A stretch of DNA of 64,000 nucleotides from Nocardioides cavernae (lineage in GTDB: Bacteria; Actinomycetota; Actinomycetes; Propionibacteriales; Nocardioidaceae). A program made the position numbers and the translations under genes. The notes under the pieces are model-generated. The model did no database searches. It was not told where the DNA came from and worked only from the letters and a program-made list of their open reading frames with translations. This document shows positions 24,766-37,873 of this stretch, in pieces; the stretch's first letter is position 1; every line of letters begins with the position of its first letter. Location: the NCBI RefSeq assembly GCF_016907475.1, contig NZ_JAFBCA010000001.1:1240001-1304000 (forward strand), written 5' to 3'.

Positions 24766-25260
24766 ATGGCCAAGGACAAGATGACCCCGGCCAGGGTGAG
24801 CTCGAAGAAGGCGTCGAAGGCGGCTTCCAAGGCCAGCGGCAAGACCAGCAAGGCGGTCGTCGGCTCGCTCGGCACGCTGGGGGACTACCTCAAGGAGCAG
24901 CGCCTCGGCGCGCAGCTCTCCCTACGACAGCTCGCCGACCAGGTCGGGGTGAGCAACCCTTACCTGAGCCAGATCGAGCGCGGCCTGCGCAAGCCGTCGG
25001 CCGAGGTGCTCCAGCAGCTGGCCCGCGCCCTGCGCGTCAGCGCCGAGCAGCTCTATGTCCGCGCCGGCATCGTCCACCCCGACCCCGGGCAGCCCGGATC
25101 GGTGGAGCTCGCGATCCTCGCCGACACCACGCTCACCGAGCGCCAGAAGCACTCGCTGCTCGACGTGTACGCCTCCTTTCTCGCGCTCAACGAGCGTGAC
25201 GTGGCGCCGGCACTACCCGTCGAGCCGGTCGAGATCGTCGAGCCCGCCGACGAGCTCTAG
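24766..25260 (+). CDS. XRE-family transcriptional regulator upstream of an HbhA-like gene
   Basis: 164 aa. A lysine/serine/alanine-rich N-terminus of about 35 residues is followed by an HTH at about 38-95 (LGDYLKEQRLGAQLSLRQLA, VSNPYLSQIERGLRKPSAE) and a short acidic tail. The order XRE regulator - HbhA-like - DUF2516 matches Rv0474-Rv0476 of Mycobacterium tuberculosis, so this is probably the Rv0474 orthologue. The perfect palindrome overlapping the promoter suggests autoregulation. The hbhA-like gene starts 57 bp downstream and may be cotranscribed. Confidence 0.92.
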   Translation: MAKDKMTPARVSSKKASKAASKASGKTSKAVVGSLGTLGDYLKEQRLGAQLSLRQLADQVGVSNPYLSQIERGLRKPSAEVLQQLARALRVSAEQLYVRAGIVHPDPGQPGSVELAILADTTLTERQKHSLLDVYASFLALNERDVAPALPVEPVEIVEPADEL

Positions 25261-25317
25261 CCGCACACCGACCACCAGAACACCGTCAGCACCACCCCCC
25301 ACCTGAAGGAGAACCCC

Positions 25318-26040
25318 ATGGCCACCACCAAGCGCGACCTCAAGACCGAAGCCCTCAAGCCCGTCCTCGCCGGCGTCGGCGTCACCGACCTGGCCGTCGA
25401 GGCCGTCCGTGAGGCCGTGGCCGACGTGCAGAAGCGCGTCGCCGCCGTGCAGAAGGACGTCACCACCCGCGTGAGCGACGTGCAGAAGACCGCAACCGAC
25501 CCGAAGGCGCTGCGCAAGCAGGCCCAGGCCCGTCGCGCCGCCATCGAGGCCCGCGTCGCCGAGCTGCAGACCGAGGCCCGGGCGTACCCGGCCAAGGTGA
25601 CCACGCAGTTCTCCGCGCTCGTCGACGGCAACGTCTCCGCGGCCAACGCCACCTACACCGACCTCGTCAAGCGCGGCGAGTCCCTCGTGGGTCGCATCCG
25701 CCGCCAGGAGTCGACCAAGGCCGCCGTGACCTCCGCCAAGACCACCGTGACGAAGGCGAAGACCACCGCGACCCAGGCCAAGAAGGCTGCTGAGGCCACC
25801 ACCGCCGCCGCCGACAAGACGGCCGCCACCAAGGTCGCCCCCAAGCCGAAGCCGACCGCCAAGAAGGCCACCCAGAAGGCCGCGGGCAAGAAGGCCGCCG
25901 CGACCACCGCCCGCAAGACCGCGGCGAAGAAGACCGCCACCGCGCAGAGCAGCGCCAAGGCCACCGCCAGCGCCGCCACCGCCACCGCGACCAACGCGGT
26001 CCAGGCCGTCGCCGACGCCGCCGAGAAGGTCGGCGACTGA
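25318..26040 (+). CDS. HbhA-like lysine/alanine-rich surface protein
   Basis: 240 aa. The N-terminal half is a predicted coiled-coil helix (VREAVADVQKRVAAVQKD); the C-terminal half is a highly repetitive Lys/Ala/Thr region (AKKAAEATTAAADK, PTAKKATQKAAGKKAAA). This is the layout of mycobacterial heparin-binding haemagglutinin, in which the lysine-rich tail binds sulfated glycans. Whether this protein is an adhesin or a nucleoid/cell-surface protein is open. A good ribosome-binding site (AAGGAGAA) precedes the ATG. Confidence 0.8.
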   Translation: MATTKRDLKTEALKPVLAGVGVTDLAVEAVREAVADVQKRVAAVQKDVTTRVSDVQKTATDPKALRKQAQARRAAIEARVAELQTEARAYPAKVTTQFSALVDGNVSAANATYTDLVKRGESLVGRIRRQESTKAAVTSAKTTVTKAKTTATQAKKAAEATTAAADKTAATKVAPKPKPTAKKATQKAAGKKAAATTARKTAAKKTATAQSSAKATASAATATATNAVQAVADAAEKVGD

Positions 26041-26088
26041 AGAGCACCAGCCGATGAGCAGCAGCTGATGCTGTTCTGACACGGCCGT

Positions 26089-26116
26089 GGGCCTCCGTCC
26101 GTCAGGGCGGGGGCCC
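26089..26116 (+). terminator. Candidate terminator after the HbhA-like gene
   Basis: GGGCCTCC (26089-26096) pairs with GGGGGCCC (26109-26116), one U-G pair, loop of 12, followed by TCTGTCGTTG. Placed 49 bp after the stop codon. The U-tract is poor, so moderate confidence. Confidence 0.45.
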
Positions 26117-26228
26117 TCTGTCGTTGCCCGCCTTTGCCCGGCGTGGACAACTGTGGGCAACTCCGCTCCAATGGGAGGGGCGGCAGCGGTGAGTTCTCGA
26201 CCCGCCGCGGGGGCCGCGGAGGCTGGCC

Positions 26229-28769
26229 ATGGATGTCACGAGCGCGAAGATCGTGGAGCTGCGGGTCCACGGCGTCAGCGGGACGCCGCCGGAGGAGATG
26301 CTCGAGACGCACCATGCCCGGCAGGAGGCCGGCGACGAGTACTCGCGGTTCTTCGTCGCGGTCGACTGCTTCGGCGACAAGCCGCCCGATCCGATCGAGG
26401 ACGGCAACGGTCCGCACGTGCGGTCGACGAGGCTCGAGGGCTTCCACTGGGGCCGCTACACCTCGGGCAACTGGCGGCAGGCGCTCTGGCTGGCGCTGGT
26501 CCCGTTCGGCATGGTCAACGCCGCGCAGTTCATGCTCAGCCCGCCCTCGTCGTTCCGCGAGCGGTTCTTCCACACCCTCGTCGGCGGGGCGCTGCGGCTG
26601 CTCGCCCTCGGGCTGACCGCGACGTTCGCCCTGGCCGCGTCGTCGATCAGCATCGACCTGGTCGCGCGGCAACGGCTCGCCACCACCCGACTCGGTGAGG
26701 CGCTGGGGGAGGGCACGCTCCTGGCGGCCGGCGCGCTGGTCGCGGCCGGTGCCGTGCTGGTGCTCTACCGGCTGGGGCGGCGCAACACGACCGTGCGCCA
26801 TCCACCCGACGCCGCCGACACCCTGGGCCGCTCGCTGGGCGAGACGTCCGGCCTGACCCGGGAGAACTTCTACGCCGGCGACCCCGACGCCACCAGCCTC
26901 GGACGCCTCCACCTCGCGGGCGGCTGGGCGACGGTGGCCCTCGTCGGCAGCCTCACCGACGGCGACGCGCAGCTCGCCACCAGCCTGAGCTCGTTCGTGT
27001 ACGCCGCCAGCGCGGGGCTGCTGGCCGCCCTCGCCGTGCTGGTGGCAGTGCTCGGCGACCCCGAGCACAGCGCTCCCCGGTCGTGGGAGCGCGACTCGGT
27101 GCTGGAGAACTGGAACCGGGTCCTCCAGCGACCGGCGGTGGGCCTGACGGCCGCGTCCCTGGCGCTCGCGGTCCTGCTGTCGTCGGTGGTGATGCTGGTG
27201 CTGCGCGGGGTCAACCCCGACAACCCGCTCGCCGCCGTGGACGGGGTGTCCAACACGCTCGTGGTGGTCCTGACGGCCACCCTGCTGGTCCTGTTCGCCG
27301 CCTCCGCGGGCCTCGCGCACGCGACCCGGCACCTCGACGCGGAGGTGCCGCGACCCTTCCGCCGCTACGCCGCCGGGATGGCGGCGCCGGTCGTCGCCGC
27401 CCTCGGCGGCTTCCTCGCCGTCGGCTACTCGGCGGCGCTGCTGCTGGCCAGCGCCGAGCTGCTGGTCGACGACGCCGCGATGCCCAAGCTGGTCGAGGGC
27501 GTCACCTTCACCTGGGGCGTCTCCGTGCTGCTCCTCGTGGCCGTCGGCCTCGTGCTCGGGTTTCGCACGTGGACGGACCGCGCCTGGCGTACCGAGCGGG
27601 TACGGCGCAGCTACGGCCTGGTCTACGGGTCGGGCGGGTCGGGCGGGTCCGACGAGCCGACGTGGCTCACGGACGAGCGCGTGCGCCGGATCGCGACGGC
27701 GAGCGCGATCGCGCGGGTCAAGCTCGGGCTGCCCGTCGTGCTCGTCTGCTTCTCGTTCCTCGGCATGGTGCTCGCGGTGCTGCTCGCCATCGACCTGATG
27801 ACCGGCGTGGGCGCCCCGCGCGACGCACTGCCCGACGAGTGGGTGGAGGTGATCTCCCGGCTCGGCGCCCTCACGCTGATCGCGCTGGCCGGCCTGCTCA
27901 TGACCACGGCGCGCCAGTCCCTGCGTGCCCGCGACCGGCAGCGGGTCGTCAACGTCGTGTGGGACGTCGTGTCGTTCTGGCCGCGGTCGGTGCACCCCTT
28001 CGTGCCGCCGCCGTACTCACAGTTCGCGGTGCAGTCGCTGCGCGACCGGATCCGCCACCACCTCGGCACCTGCACGGAGGCGGAGCCGTCGACCACCGAG
28101 GTCGCCGACGCGGTCGTCGTGGAGGCGCACAGCCAGGGCAGCTTCATCTCGGTCGCCGCGCTGCTGTGGCTGAACCCGTACGAGCTCTCGCGCGTCGGCT
28201 TCCTCACCTTCGGCTCCCAGCTGCAGGTGATCTTCCCGCGCGCGTTCCCGGCGTACGCGAGCTACCACGTGCTCACGGCGCTCGACCGCGCGCTCGAAGG
28301 TCGCTGGATCAACCTCTTCCGCGACACCGACCCCATCGCGGGCCCGGTGCTCAGCTGGGCGCACACCGGTGAGGAGACGCAGCAGGTGCTGCGCTCACGC
28401 CGGCTGGGCCCGCCGGCGCGTACGGAGGACCCGTGGCCGTTGGTGCCCGACCTCCTGCCCGCCATCCGCACCGGGCGACGCGAGTGCGGACGCGACTGGC
28501 GGCTTCTGGACCCGAGCCCTCCTGACCGCGAGCTGCACGCCGAACCCCTCACGTCGATGATGCAGCACAGCCACTTCGCGCTGTCCCCGGACTGGGACGA
28601 CGCCGTCGAGTGGCTGGCCACCCGGACCCTGGACACGACCTCGGGCCGCACCCCGTCGGTGCCGACCCCGCGCGAGGACGTACGCCCGGAGTCCGGCGCC
28701 GCGACCGCCGACGCGACCGACGACGCGGGCGAGATGATGGGCCCGGTCGACTACCAGGCCCACGACTGA
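26229..28769 (+). CDS. Large membrane protein with alpha/beta-hydrolase motifs at both ends
   Basis: 846 aa, family not recognised. The N-terminus has LRVHGVSGTPPEEM (His14-Gly15), like the HG oxyanion strand of alpha/beta hydrolases. Residues about 80-590 contain roughly ten membrane segments. After them comes AVVVEAHSQGSFIS with a nucleophile-elbow Ser635 (HSQG), then FRDTDPIAGP (Asp699/Asp701) and QHSHFALSPDW (His780/His782), a plausible Ser-Asp-His set. It looks like a hydrolase fold interrupted by a membrane domain. The C-terminal 60 residues are acidic and probably disordered. It sits between the HbhA-like and DUF2516 genes. An esterase or lipase acting at the membrane is inference. Confidence 0.7.
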   Translation: MDVTSAKIVELRVHGVSGTPPEEMLETHHARQEAGDEYSRFFVAVDCFGDKPPDPIEDGNGPHVRSTRLEGFHWGRYTSGNWRQALWLALVPFGMVNAAQFMLSPPSSFRERFFHTLVGGALRLLALGLTATFALAASSISIDLVARQRLATTRLGEALGEGTLLAAGALVAAGAVLVLYRLGRRNTTVRHPPDAADTLGRSLGETSGLTRENFYAGDPDATSLGRLHLAGGWATVALVGSLTDGDAQLATSLSSFVYAASAGLLAALAVLVAVLGDPEHSAPRSWERDSVLENWNRVLQRPAVGLTAASLALAVLLSSVVMLVLRGVNPDNPLAAVDGVSNTLVVVLTATLLVLFAASAGLAHATRHLDAEVPRPFRRYAAGMAAPVVAALGGFLAVGYSAALLLASAELLVDDAAMPKLVEGVTFTWGVSVLLLVAVGLVLGFRTWTDRAWRTERVRRSYGLVYGSGGSGGSDEPTWLTDERVRRIATASAIARVKLGLPVVLVCFSFLGMVLAVLLAIDLMTGVGAPRDALPDEWVEVISRLGALTLIALAGLLMTTARQSLRARDRQRVVNVVWDVVSFWPRSVHPFVPPPYSQFAVQSLRDRIRHHLGTCTEAEPSTTEVADAVVVEAHSQGSFISVAALLWLNPYELSRVGFLTFGSQLQVIFPRAFPAYASYHVLTALDRALEGRWINLFRDTDPIAGPVLSWAHTGEETQQVLRSRRLGPPARTEDPWPLVPDLLPAIRTGRRECGRDWRLLDPSPPDRELHAEPLTSMMQHSHFALSPDWDDAVEWLATRTLDTTSGRTPSVPTPREDVRPESGAATADATDDAGEMMGPVDYQAHD

Positions 28770-28807
28770 GCGGTCGGCGACGGCTCCCCACGTCGCGCGT
28801 GTCCGGC

Positions 28808-28813
28808 TACGCT
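28808..28813 (+). promoter_or_regulatory. -10 element TACGCT, leaderless promoter of the DUF2516 gene
   Basis: TACGCT ends 6 nt before the GTG at 28820; no ribosome-binding site. Confidence 0.4.
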
Positions 28814-28819
28814 CGTTCC

Positions 28820-29113
28820 GTGAACATCTACGCGTTCCAGAGCACTCTCATGCTGGTGGTGCTCGTCGTGCTGCTCGCGGTCAAGGGATTCGCGTTCATC
28901 AACTCGCTGACCTACTCGGCCGAGGCCTACGAGGCGGCCGGCAAGCTGACCAAGCAGGCGTGGTGCGCGATCACCGGCCTCGGCTTCGCCGCCCAGCTGA
29001 TCCTCATCGGCTCCTCGCCCCTCGGGCTGATCCACCTCGTCTTCACCATCGCCTCGCTCGTCTACATCGCCGACGTGCGCCCGGCTCTTGCCGAGGTCAC
29101 GTCACGCCGCTGA
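28820..29113 (+). CDS. DUF2516 family small membrane protein
   Basis: 97 aa with three hydrophobic segments (STLMLVVLVVLLAVKGFAFI, WCAITGLGFAAQLILIG, LIHLVFTIASLVYIADV) and the conserved ending DVRPAL. Resembles Rv0476, found downstream of hbhA in mycobacteria. Function unknown. I chose the GTG at 28820, which follows TACGCT at 6 nt. Its 3' end overlaps the convergent TetR gene by 17 bp. Confidence 0.85.
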   Translation: MNIYAFQSTLMLVVLVVLLAVKGFAFINSLTYSAEAYEAAGKLTKQAWCAITGLGFAAQLILIGSSPLGLIHLVFTIASLVYIADVRPALAEVTSRR

Positions 29114-29729
29114 GCGAGTCGACCAGCACCTCGGCGGCGCGCTCCGGCGACATCGGGTCGCGCGGTGAGGTGAGGGCCATCCGCATTCCACGGACGAACG
29201 CCAGCACCAGGTCCACGTGGCGCTCGAGCCGGTCCGCGTCACGCTCGCCCAGGTCGTGCAGCAGATCGGCAACCAGGTCACGCTCCGCCTCCTCTGTCGT
29301 CGACACTTCGCGACTGAGCGCCTCGTCCCAGCGGGCAGCCTCGACCAGGGTGAGCCACACGCCGTCGTACACCTGCTCCAGCCACGTCTGTGGCAGCAGG
29401 GCGAGCGCGACCTGAGGAAGTGAGACGGACTGCTCGGCGATCCGCCACTGCAGGATCCTCCGGCGGGCCAGAAAGCCTCGCTCGCGGATCCACCGTTGCC
29501 CGTACCTTCCCGCCACAGCCGCGCGCATCGCATCCACGGAAGGGAACCAGGCTGCGATGGCTTGGGGCGTCACGTTGCTGGCCCGCGCCACGTTGCGCAG
29601 GGTGAGAGCGGACCAGCCCCCCTCCGCGAGGAGCGGGATGGCGAGGTTGGTCGCCATGTCTGCTTTCGCGACGCTGCCGCCGGAGAACATCGGGCCCGAG
29701 CGCGGGATGTAGCGGATCTCGTCGTCCAT
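29097..29729 (-). CDS. TetR-family transcriptional regulator
   Basis: 210 aa. The HTH lies at about residues 20-65 (MATNLAIPLLAEGGWSALTL, NVTPQAIAAWFPS), followed by an all-helical ligand domain. I use the ATG at 29729; an upstream frame to 29807 has no support. A GAACTGA/TCAGTTC inverted repeat at 29817-29837 may be its operator. The ligand and targets are unknown; the next gene on the same strand upstream is separated by the rml operon end. Confidence 0.85.
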   Translation of the reverse strand: MDDEIRYIPRSGPMFSGGSVAKADMATNLAIPLLAEGGWSALTLRNVARASNVTPQAIAAWFPSVDAMRAAVAGRYGQRWIRERGFLARRRILQWRIAEQSVSLPQVALALLPQTWLEQVYDGVWLTLVEAARWDEALSREVSTTEEAERDLVADLLHDLGERDADRLERHVDLVLAFVRGMRMALTSPRDPMSPERAAEVLVDSLSGVT

Positions 29730-29816
29730 GGTCGGCAGCACACCAGATCGTCGGCCCTGCCCGCAGTGATCATCCACAGGGTCAGGCATCCCCGACGCGA
29801 GACGCACTCGAGTTCT

Positions 29817-29837
29817 GAACTGACGTCAATTCAGTTC
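29817..29837. promoter_or_regulatory. Inverted repeat, candidate TetR operator
   Basis: GAACTGA (29817-29823) and TCAGTTC (29831-29837) are perfect inverted repeats separated by 7 bp. The site lies 88 bp upstream of the TetR gene and 39 bp beyond the rmlCD stop codon. Confidence 0.5.
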
Positions 29838-29875
29838 GCGATGTCGTGCCTCAGGACCCGGGGTGCCCCGGTGAC

Positions 29876-34195
<4,320 letters not shown>

Positions 34196-34246
34196 GCGCA
34201 CATGGTGCCAAAGGGGCTCGAACCCACGAGAATCCCGGACGCACCC

Positions 34247-34252
34247 TAGGGT
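34247..34252 (+). promoter_or_regulatory. -10 element TAGGGT of rmlA
   Basis: TAGGGT ends 6 nt before the rmlA ATG at 34259; no ribosome-binding site. Confidence 0.45.
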
Positions 34253-34258
34253 TCACCC

Positions 34259-35125
34259 ATGCGTGGAATCATCCTGGCCGGTGGCACCGGTTCGCGACTG
34301 CACCCGATCACCCAGGGAATCAGCAAGCAGCTGGTGCCGGTCTACGACAAGCCGATGATCTACTACCCGCTCTCCACGCTGATGCTGGCGGGGATCCGGG
34401 ACGTCCTGATCATCACGACGCCCCACGAGGCCGACGCCTTCCACCGGCTGCTCGGCGACGGGTCGCAGTTCGGCATCAACCTGACCTTCGCGGTGCAGCC
34501 GAGCCCCGACGGCCTCGCGCAGGCCTTCATCATCGGTGCCGACCACATCGGCGCAGAGCGGTCGGCCCTCGTCCTCGGCGACAACATCTTCTACGGCTCC
34601 GGCCTCGGCCAGCAGCTGCTGCGCTTCTCCGAGCTCGACGGCGCCGCGGTCTTCGGCTACCACGTCGCCGACCCCCGCGCCTACGGCGTGGTGGAGTTCG
34701 ACGACCAGGGCCGGGCGCTGTCGCTGGAGGAGAAGCCGGAGCACCCGAAGAGCGACTTCGCGGTGCCGGGCCTCTACTTCTACGACAACGACGTGGTGCA
34801 GTACGCCGCCGAGCTGGCGCCGTCCGCGCGCGGCGAGCTGGAGATCACCGACCTCAACCGGCGCTACCTCGAGGAGGGTCGCCTCCACGTCGAGGTGCTG
34901 CCGCGCGGCACCGCGTGGCTCGACACCGGCACCTTCGACTCGCTGAACGACGCCTCCAACTTCGTCCGCACCATCGAGGGTCGGCAGGGCTTCAAGGTCG
35001 GCGCGCCCGAGGAGGTCGCCTGGCGGATGGGCTTCCTCTCCGACGACGAGCTCGTCGCCCGCGCCGAGCCGCTGCGCAAGAGCGGCTACGGCGAGTACCT
35101 GCTGGGTCTCCTCAAGCACGGCTGA
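34259..35125 (+). CDS. rmlA: Glucose-1-phosphate thymidylyltransferase RmlA
   Basis: 288 aa, the usual length. N-terminal [17 protein letters not shown] is the nucleotide-binding signature, followed by [29 protein letters not shown] and VVEFD..G....EEKP. It makes dTDP-glucose, the substrate of RmlB. Divergent from the DUF4012/rmlB/rmlCD run and leaderless, so the pathway is split between two transcripts. Confidence 0.96.
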   Translation: MRGIILAGGTGSRLHPITQGISKQLVPVYDKPMIYYPLSTLMLAGIRDVLIITTPHEADAFHRLLGDGSQFGINLTFAVQPSPDGLAQAFIIGADHIGAERSALVLGDNIFYGSGLGQQLLRFSELDGAAVFGYHVADPRAYGVVEFDDQGRALSLEEKPEHPKSDFAVPGLYFYDNDVVQYAAELAPSARGELEITDLNRRYLEEGRLHVEVLPRGTAWLDTGTFDSLNDASNFVRTIEGRQGFKVGAPEEVAWRMGFLSDDELVARAEPLRKSGYGEYLLGLLKHG

Positions 35126-35203
35126 CCGCGTTTGGGCGGGTCTCCGGCGGGGGAGGGTCAGGAGTAGCGGAGAGCACCCCAGCCGCATCCTGAAGGAGAC
35201 CCT

Positions 35204-35782
35204 GTGCCCGATCCGACCTCGCTCGACCTCGTCTCGGGTGCGCCCGCGGCCCGACAGGTGCTGCAGGACCCGTTCTGGGCGACGGTGCTGCGACGCCATG
35301 ACGACGTCGACCTCGTGGTGCTCCCGCCCGAGGCGCCCGACCGCACCGAGGTCCCGGCCGGCGAGCCGACCGTCGAGCCCGACGCGGCGCGTCAGGAGCT
35401 GCGGGCCCGGATGGCCGGGCTCTGGGCGGCCCTCGGCCTCGACGTCGAGCCGACCCGCCTCGACGACGTGTGGTTCGCCGGGTCCGCGCCCGGCACCCTC
35501 CGGTGGCAGGGCACCGCGACCTTCGACGACCTCGATCCGGTCGTCGCGTCCGGCGCCCTCCAGCGGGCGCAGGAGCTGCTCGACGAGGCCGACGGGTGGC
35601 GCGTGCTGGCTCCGCCCGACGGCGTACCCCGTGTCCTGGCCGGACGCCCCGGGACGATCGGCCGTGAGGACGTGCAGGTCCTGGCCCCGGCCGCCGGCCG
35701 GGTGGTGCTGAGGATCCGCTCCGCTCTCGTCGTCGTCGGCGAGGCCGCCGCGGCCGAGGCGATCGGCGGGGGCGCGCGATGA
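35204..35782 (+). CDS. Uncharacterised first gene of a WXG100/DUF1023 operon
   Basis: 192 aa, soluble, acidic, with no signal peptide or recognised domain. AAGGAG lies 5 nt upstream of the GTG start. The stop codon overlaps the next start (ATGA at 35779-35782), so it is coupled to a WXG100-like gene. Proteins in this position could be chaperones, immunity factors or regulators for the secreted partner; the sequence does not say which. Confidence 0.7.
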   Translation: MPDPTSLDLVSGAPAARQVLQDPFWATVLRRHDDVDLVVLPPEAPDRTEVPAGEPTVEPDAARQELRARMAGLWAALGLDVEPTRLDDVWFAGSAPGTLRWQGTATFDDLDPVVASGALQRAQELLDEADGWRVLAPPDGVPRVLAGRPGTIGREDVQVLAPAAGRVVLRIRSALVVVGEAAAAEAIGGGAR

Positions 35783-36090
35783 GCGACCCGCTGGTCTGGC
35801 AGATGGAGACCCTCCGCCGCGGCACCCAGGGGTGGGAGTCGCAGGAGACGCTGATGGAGAGCTCGGCGCGCGAGCTCGGCGCCGCCTCCGCCTCGTCGCT
35901 GCCGCCGAGCGTGCAGGGCGCGGCGACGACGTTCCTGACGCGGTGGGCCGGCTACGCCGGGGAGAGCGCCGCCATCGCGCAGGGCTTCGTGGGGGCGCTG
36001 CACGCGACCGCCGACGACTACTCGACCACCGACGATGCCACCGACCGGCAGTTCAGCGACCTCGACGGACGACTGGGGTCGGCCCGATGA
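35779..36090 (+). CDS. WXG100-like small helical protein (ESX/T7SS substrate type)
   Basis: 103 aa, predicted helical hairpin with a W-x-G turn (WAG at 56-58) between two amphipathic helices, the WXG100 layout and length. Such proteins are secreted by, or dimerise with substrates of, type VII systems. No secretion ATPase is in the window. Overlaps both neighbours by ATGA. Confidence 0.7.
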   Translation: MSDPLVWQMETLRRGTQGWESQETLMESSARELGAASASSLPPSVQGAATTFLTRWAGYAGESAAIAQGFVGALHATADDYSTTDDATDRQFSDLDGRLGSAR

Positions 36091-37862
36091 CGGTCACGAT
36101 CGAGATCCCGGCGTCGGTCCCGGCGCAGATCAAGAAGCCCGAGGGCGACGCGGGCGGGGCCGACGGGCTCGCCACGACCGTCTACGCCGCGGCCGGGCGC
36201 TACGAGGAGTTCGCCGACCGCTGCCGCGAGCTGCAGGAGCTCGGCAGCTGGGCCGGCATCGCCTACCAGTCCTACAAGAAGGCCTCCGGTGAGGCGTCGA
36301 CCGAGCACTCAGCGATGGCCACGACCGTACGCCGCGTCGGGCGGGGCGTGACCGCCTTCGCCGACACCCTGCGCGACCTGCTGCGCGACCACGAGGACCT
36401 CGTCGAGCGCAAGCGCGGCCTCGACGACCGGCGCACCGCACTTGTCGCCGACATCAACGCCGCCACCGAGGCCACCGACAACGAGATCGCCGCCTTCCGC
36501 GAGCGGGCGGTCGAGCTGCGCATCGACTACTCCGAGCTGGTCACCGCAGACGACGACCTGCAGCGACGCGTCCGTGACAACGAGACGCTGCTGCGCCAGG
36601 TCTTCCAGGCCGCCGACACCCTGCCGGAGTCCTTGTCGTCCGACGGCGGCATCCCGCCGATGGCGGAGTCGGCGATGAACCGTCCCGGCGCGCCCGGCAG
36701 CGGCGCGACGCCCGAGGAGGTGCAGCGCTGGTGGGAGAACCTCACCGAGGCCGAGCGCGAGGCCGTGATCGCGGCCTACCCCGAGCGGATCGGCCAGGGT
36801 GACGGGCTGCCGGCAGGCGCGCGCGACCAGGCCAACCGGGTGCTGCTCGACGACGACCTCGCGCGGCTCGCCGCCAAGGACGAGGACGGCACCATCTCCC
36901 CGCTCGAGCGCAAGGTGTTCGCCAACGCCGGGCAGGCACGCGACGCCCTCGCCAACGCCGACGCCTACACCGACCCGCTCGACCCCGACCTGAAGCCCGG
37001 CGGCGTGCTGTGGCTCTACGACCCCGCTGACTACGAGGGCGACGGCCGCGTCGCCGTCGCGGTCGGCGACCTCGACCACGCGACCGACGTCGCGGTCTTC
37101 ACGCCGGGCATCAACACCGACATGGGCGACACCACCTACTACACCGACCGGATGATGAACCTCTACGAGTCGACGCGCTACAACGGCGACGGCTCCAGCG
37201 TCGCCACCATGTTCTGGCTCGGCTACGACGCACCTCACGGACCGACCGACCTCGCGACGGCCAGCGAGGGACGCGCCGAGGAGGGCGGTCGCAACCTCGC
37301 CGATGCCATCGACGGACTGCGTGCCTCCCGGCCCGACGACCCCGCCCACCTGACCGCCGTCGGCCACAGCTACGGCTCGACCACGACGTCGTACGCCACC
37401 CACGGGGACACGTCCGACGTCGACGAGGTGGTCCTCATCGGCAGCCCCGGCGCGGGTCCGGCCGACCACGCCAGCGACCTCGGGCCCGGCGCCGACCACG
37501 TCTACGTCGGTCGCGACAGCCGCGACTTCGTGGCCGTGCTGGGCGACGAGGGGTGGGTCGGCAAGTTCGGCATCGGGTTGGGCACCGACCCGTCGTCGGA
37601 GGACTTCGACGCCAACCGCTTCGAGGCCGAGGACGTCGACCGCAGCTGGCACCGCAACACCGGCGACGCGCACAGCTCCTACCTCGACCAGGACACCGAG
37701 TCGCTCTACAACATCGGCCGCATCGTCGACGGCCACGGCGACGACATCAACGCCGCGGAGCAGAGCTACGACCCGTGGTGGGGCCCGCCCCAGGACCCCG
37801 AGTGGGACCGCGACCCCACCGCCAACCAGCCCGGTCGTTCCGACACGAGCCCCGACCGGTGA
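36087..37862 (+). CDS. WXG-type N-terminus fused to a DUF1023 alpha/beta hydrolase
   Basis: 591 aa. Residues about 25-200 form a helical WXG-like region (SWAGIAYQSYKKA, Trp55-Ala-Gly57) with coiled-coil character. A linker leads to the DUF1023 domain (about 260-560) with VFTPGINTDMGDTTYYTD, the nucleophile elbow GHSYGS (Ser428) and a late RNTGDAHSSYLD block carrying a likely catalytic histidine. The start is the ATG at 36087, overlapping the previous stop codon. The architecture suggests a type VII-exported hydrolase or toxin. The substrate and any toxicity are unknown. Confidence 0.8.
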   Translation: MTVTIEIPASVPAQIKKPEGDAGGADGLATTVYAAAGRYEEFADRCRELQELGSWAGIAYQSYKKASGEASTEHSAMATTVRRVGRGVTAFADTLRDLLRDHEDLVERKRGLDDRRTALVADINAATEATDNEIAAFRERAVELRIDYSELVTADDDLQRRVRDNETLLRQVFQAADTLPESLSSDGGIPPMAESAMNRPGAPGSGATPEEVQRWWENLTEAEREAVIAAYPERIGQGDGLPAGARDQANRVLLDDDLARLAAKDEDGTISPLERKVFANAGQARDALANADAYTDPLDPDLKPGGVLWLYDPADYEGDGRVAVAVGDLDHATDVAVFTPGINTDMGDTTYYTDRMMNLYESTRYNGDGSSVATMFWLGYDAPHGPTDLATASEGRAEEGGRNLADAIDGLRASRPDDPAHLTAVGHSYGSTTTSYATHGDTSDVDEVVLIGSPGAGPADHASDLGPGADHVYVGRDSRDFVAVLGDEGWVGKFGIGLGTDPSSEDFDANRFEAEDVDRSWHRNTGDAHSSYLDQDTESLYNIGRIVDGHGDDINAAEQSYDPWWGPPQDPEWDRDPTANQPGRSDTSPDR

Positions 37863-37873
37863 GGATGGAGCGC

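Noticed and set aside
25653..27995. 780-aa reverse-strand open frame
   Set aside because: It runs antisense to the HbhA-like and membrane-hydrolase genes; composition is Arg/Gly/His-rich as expected of a GC-rich shadow frame, with no domains.
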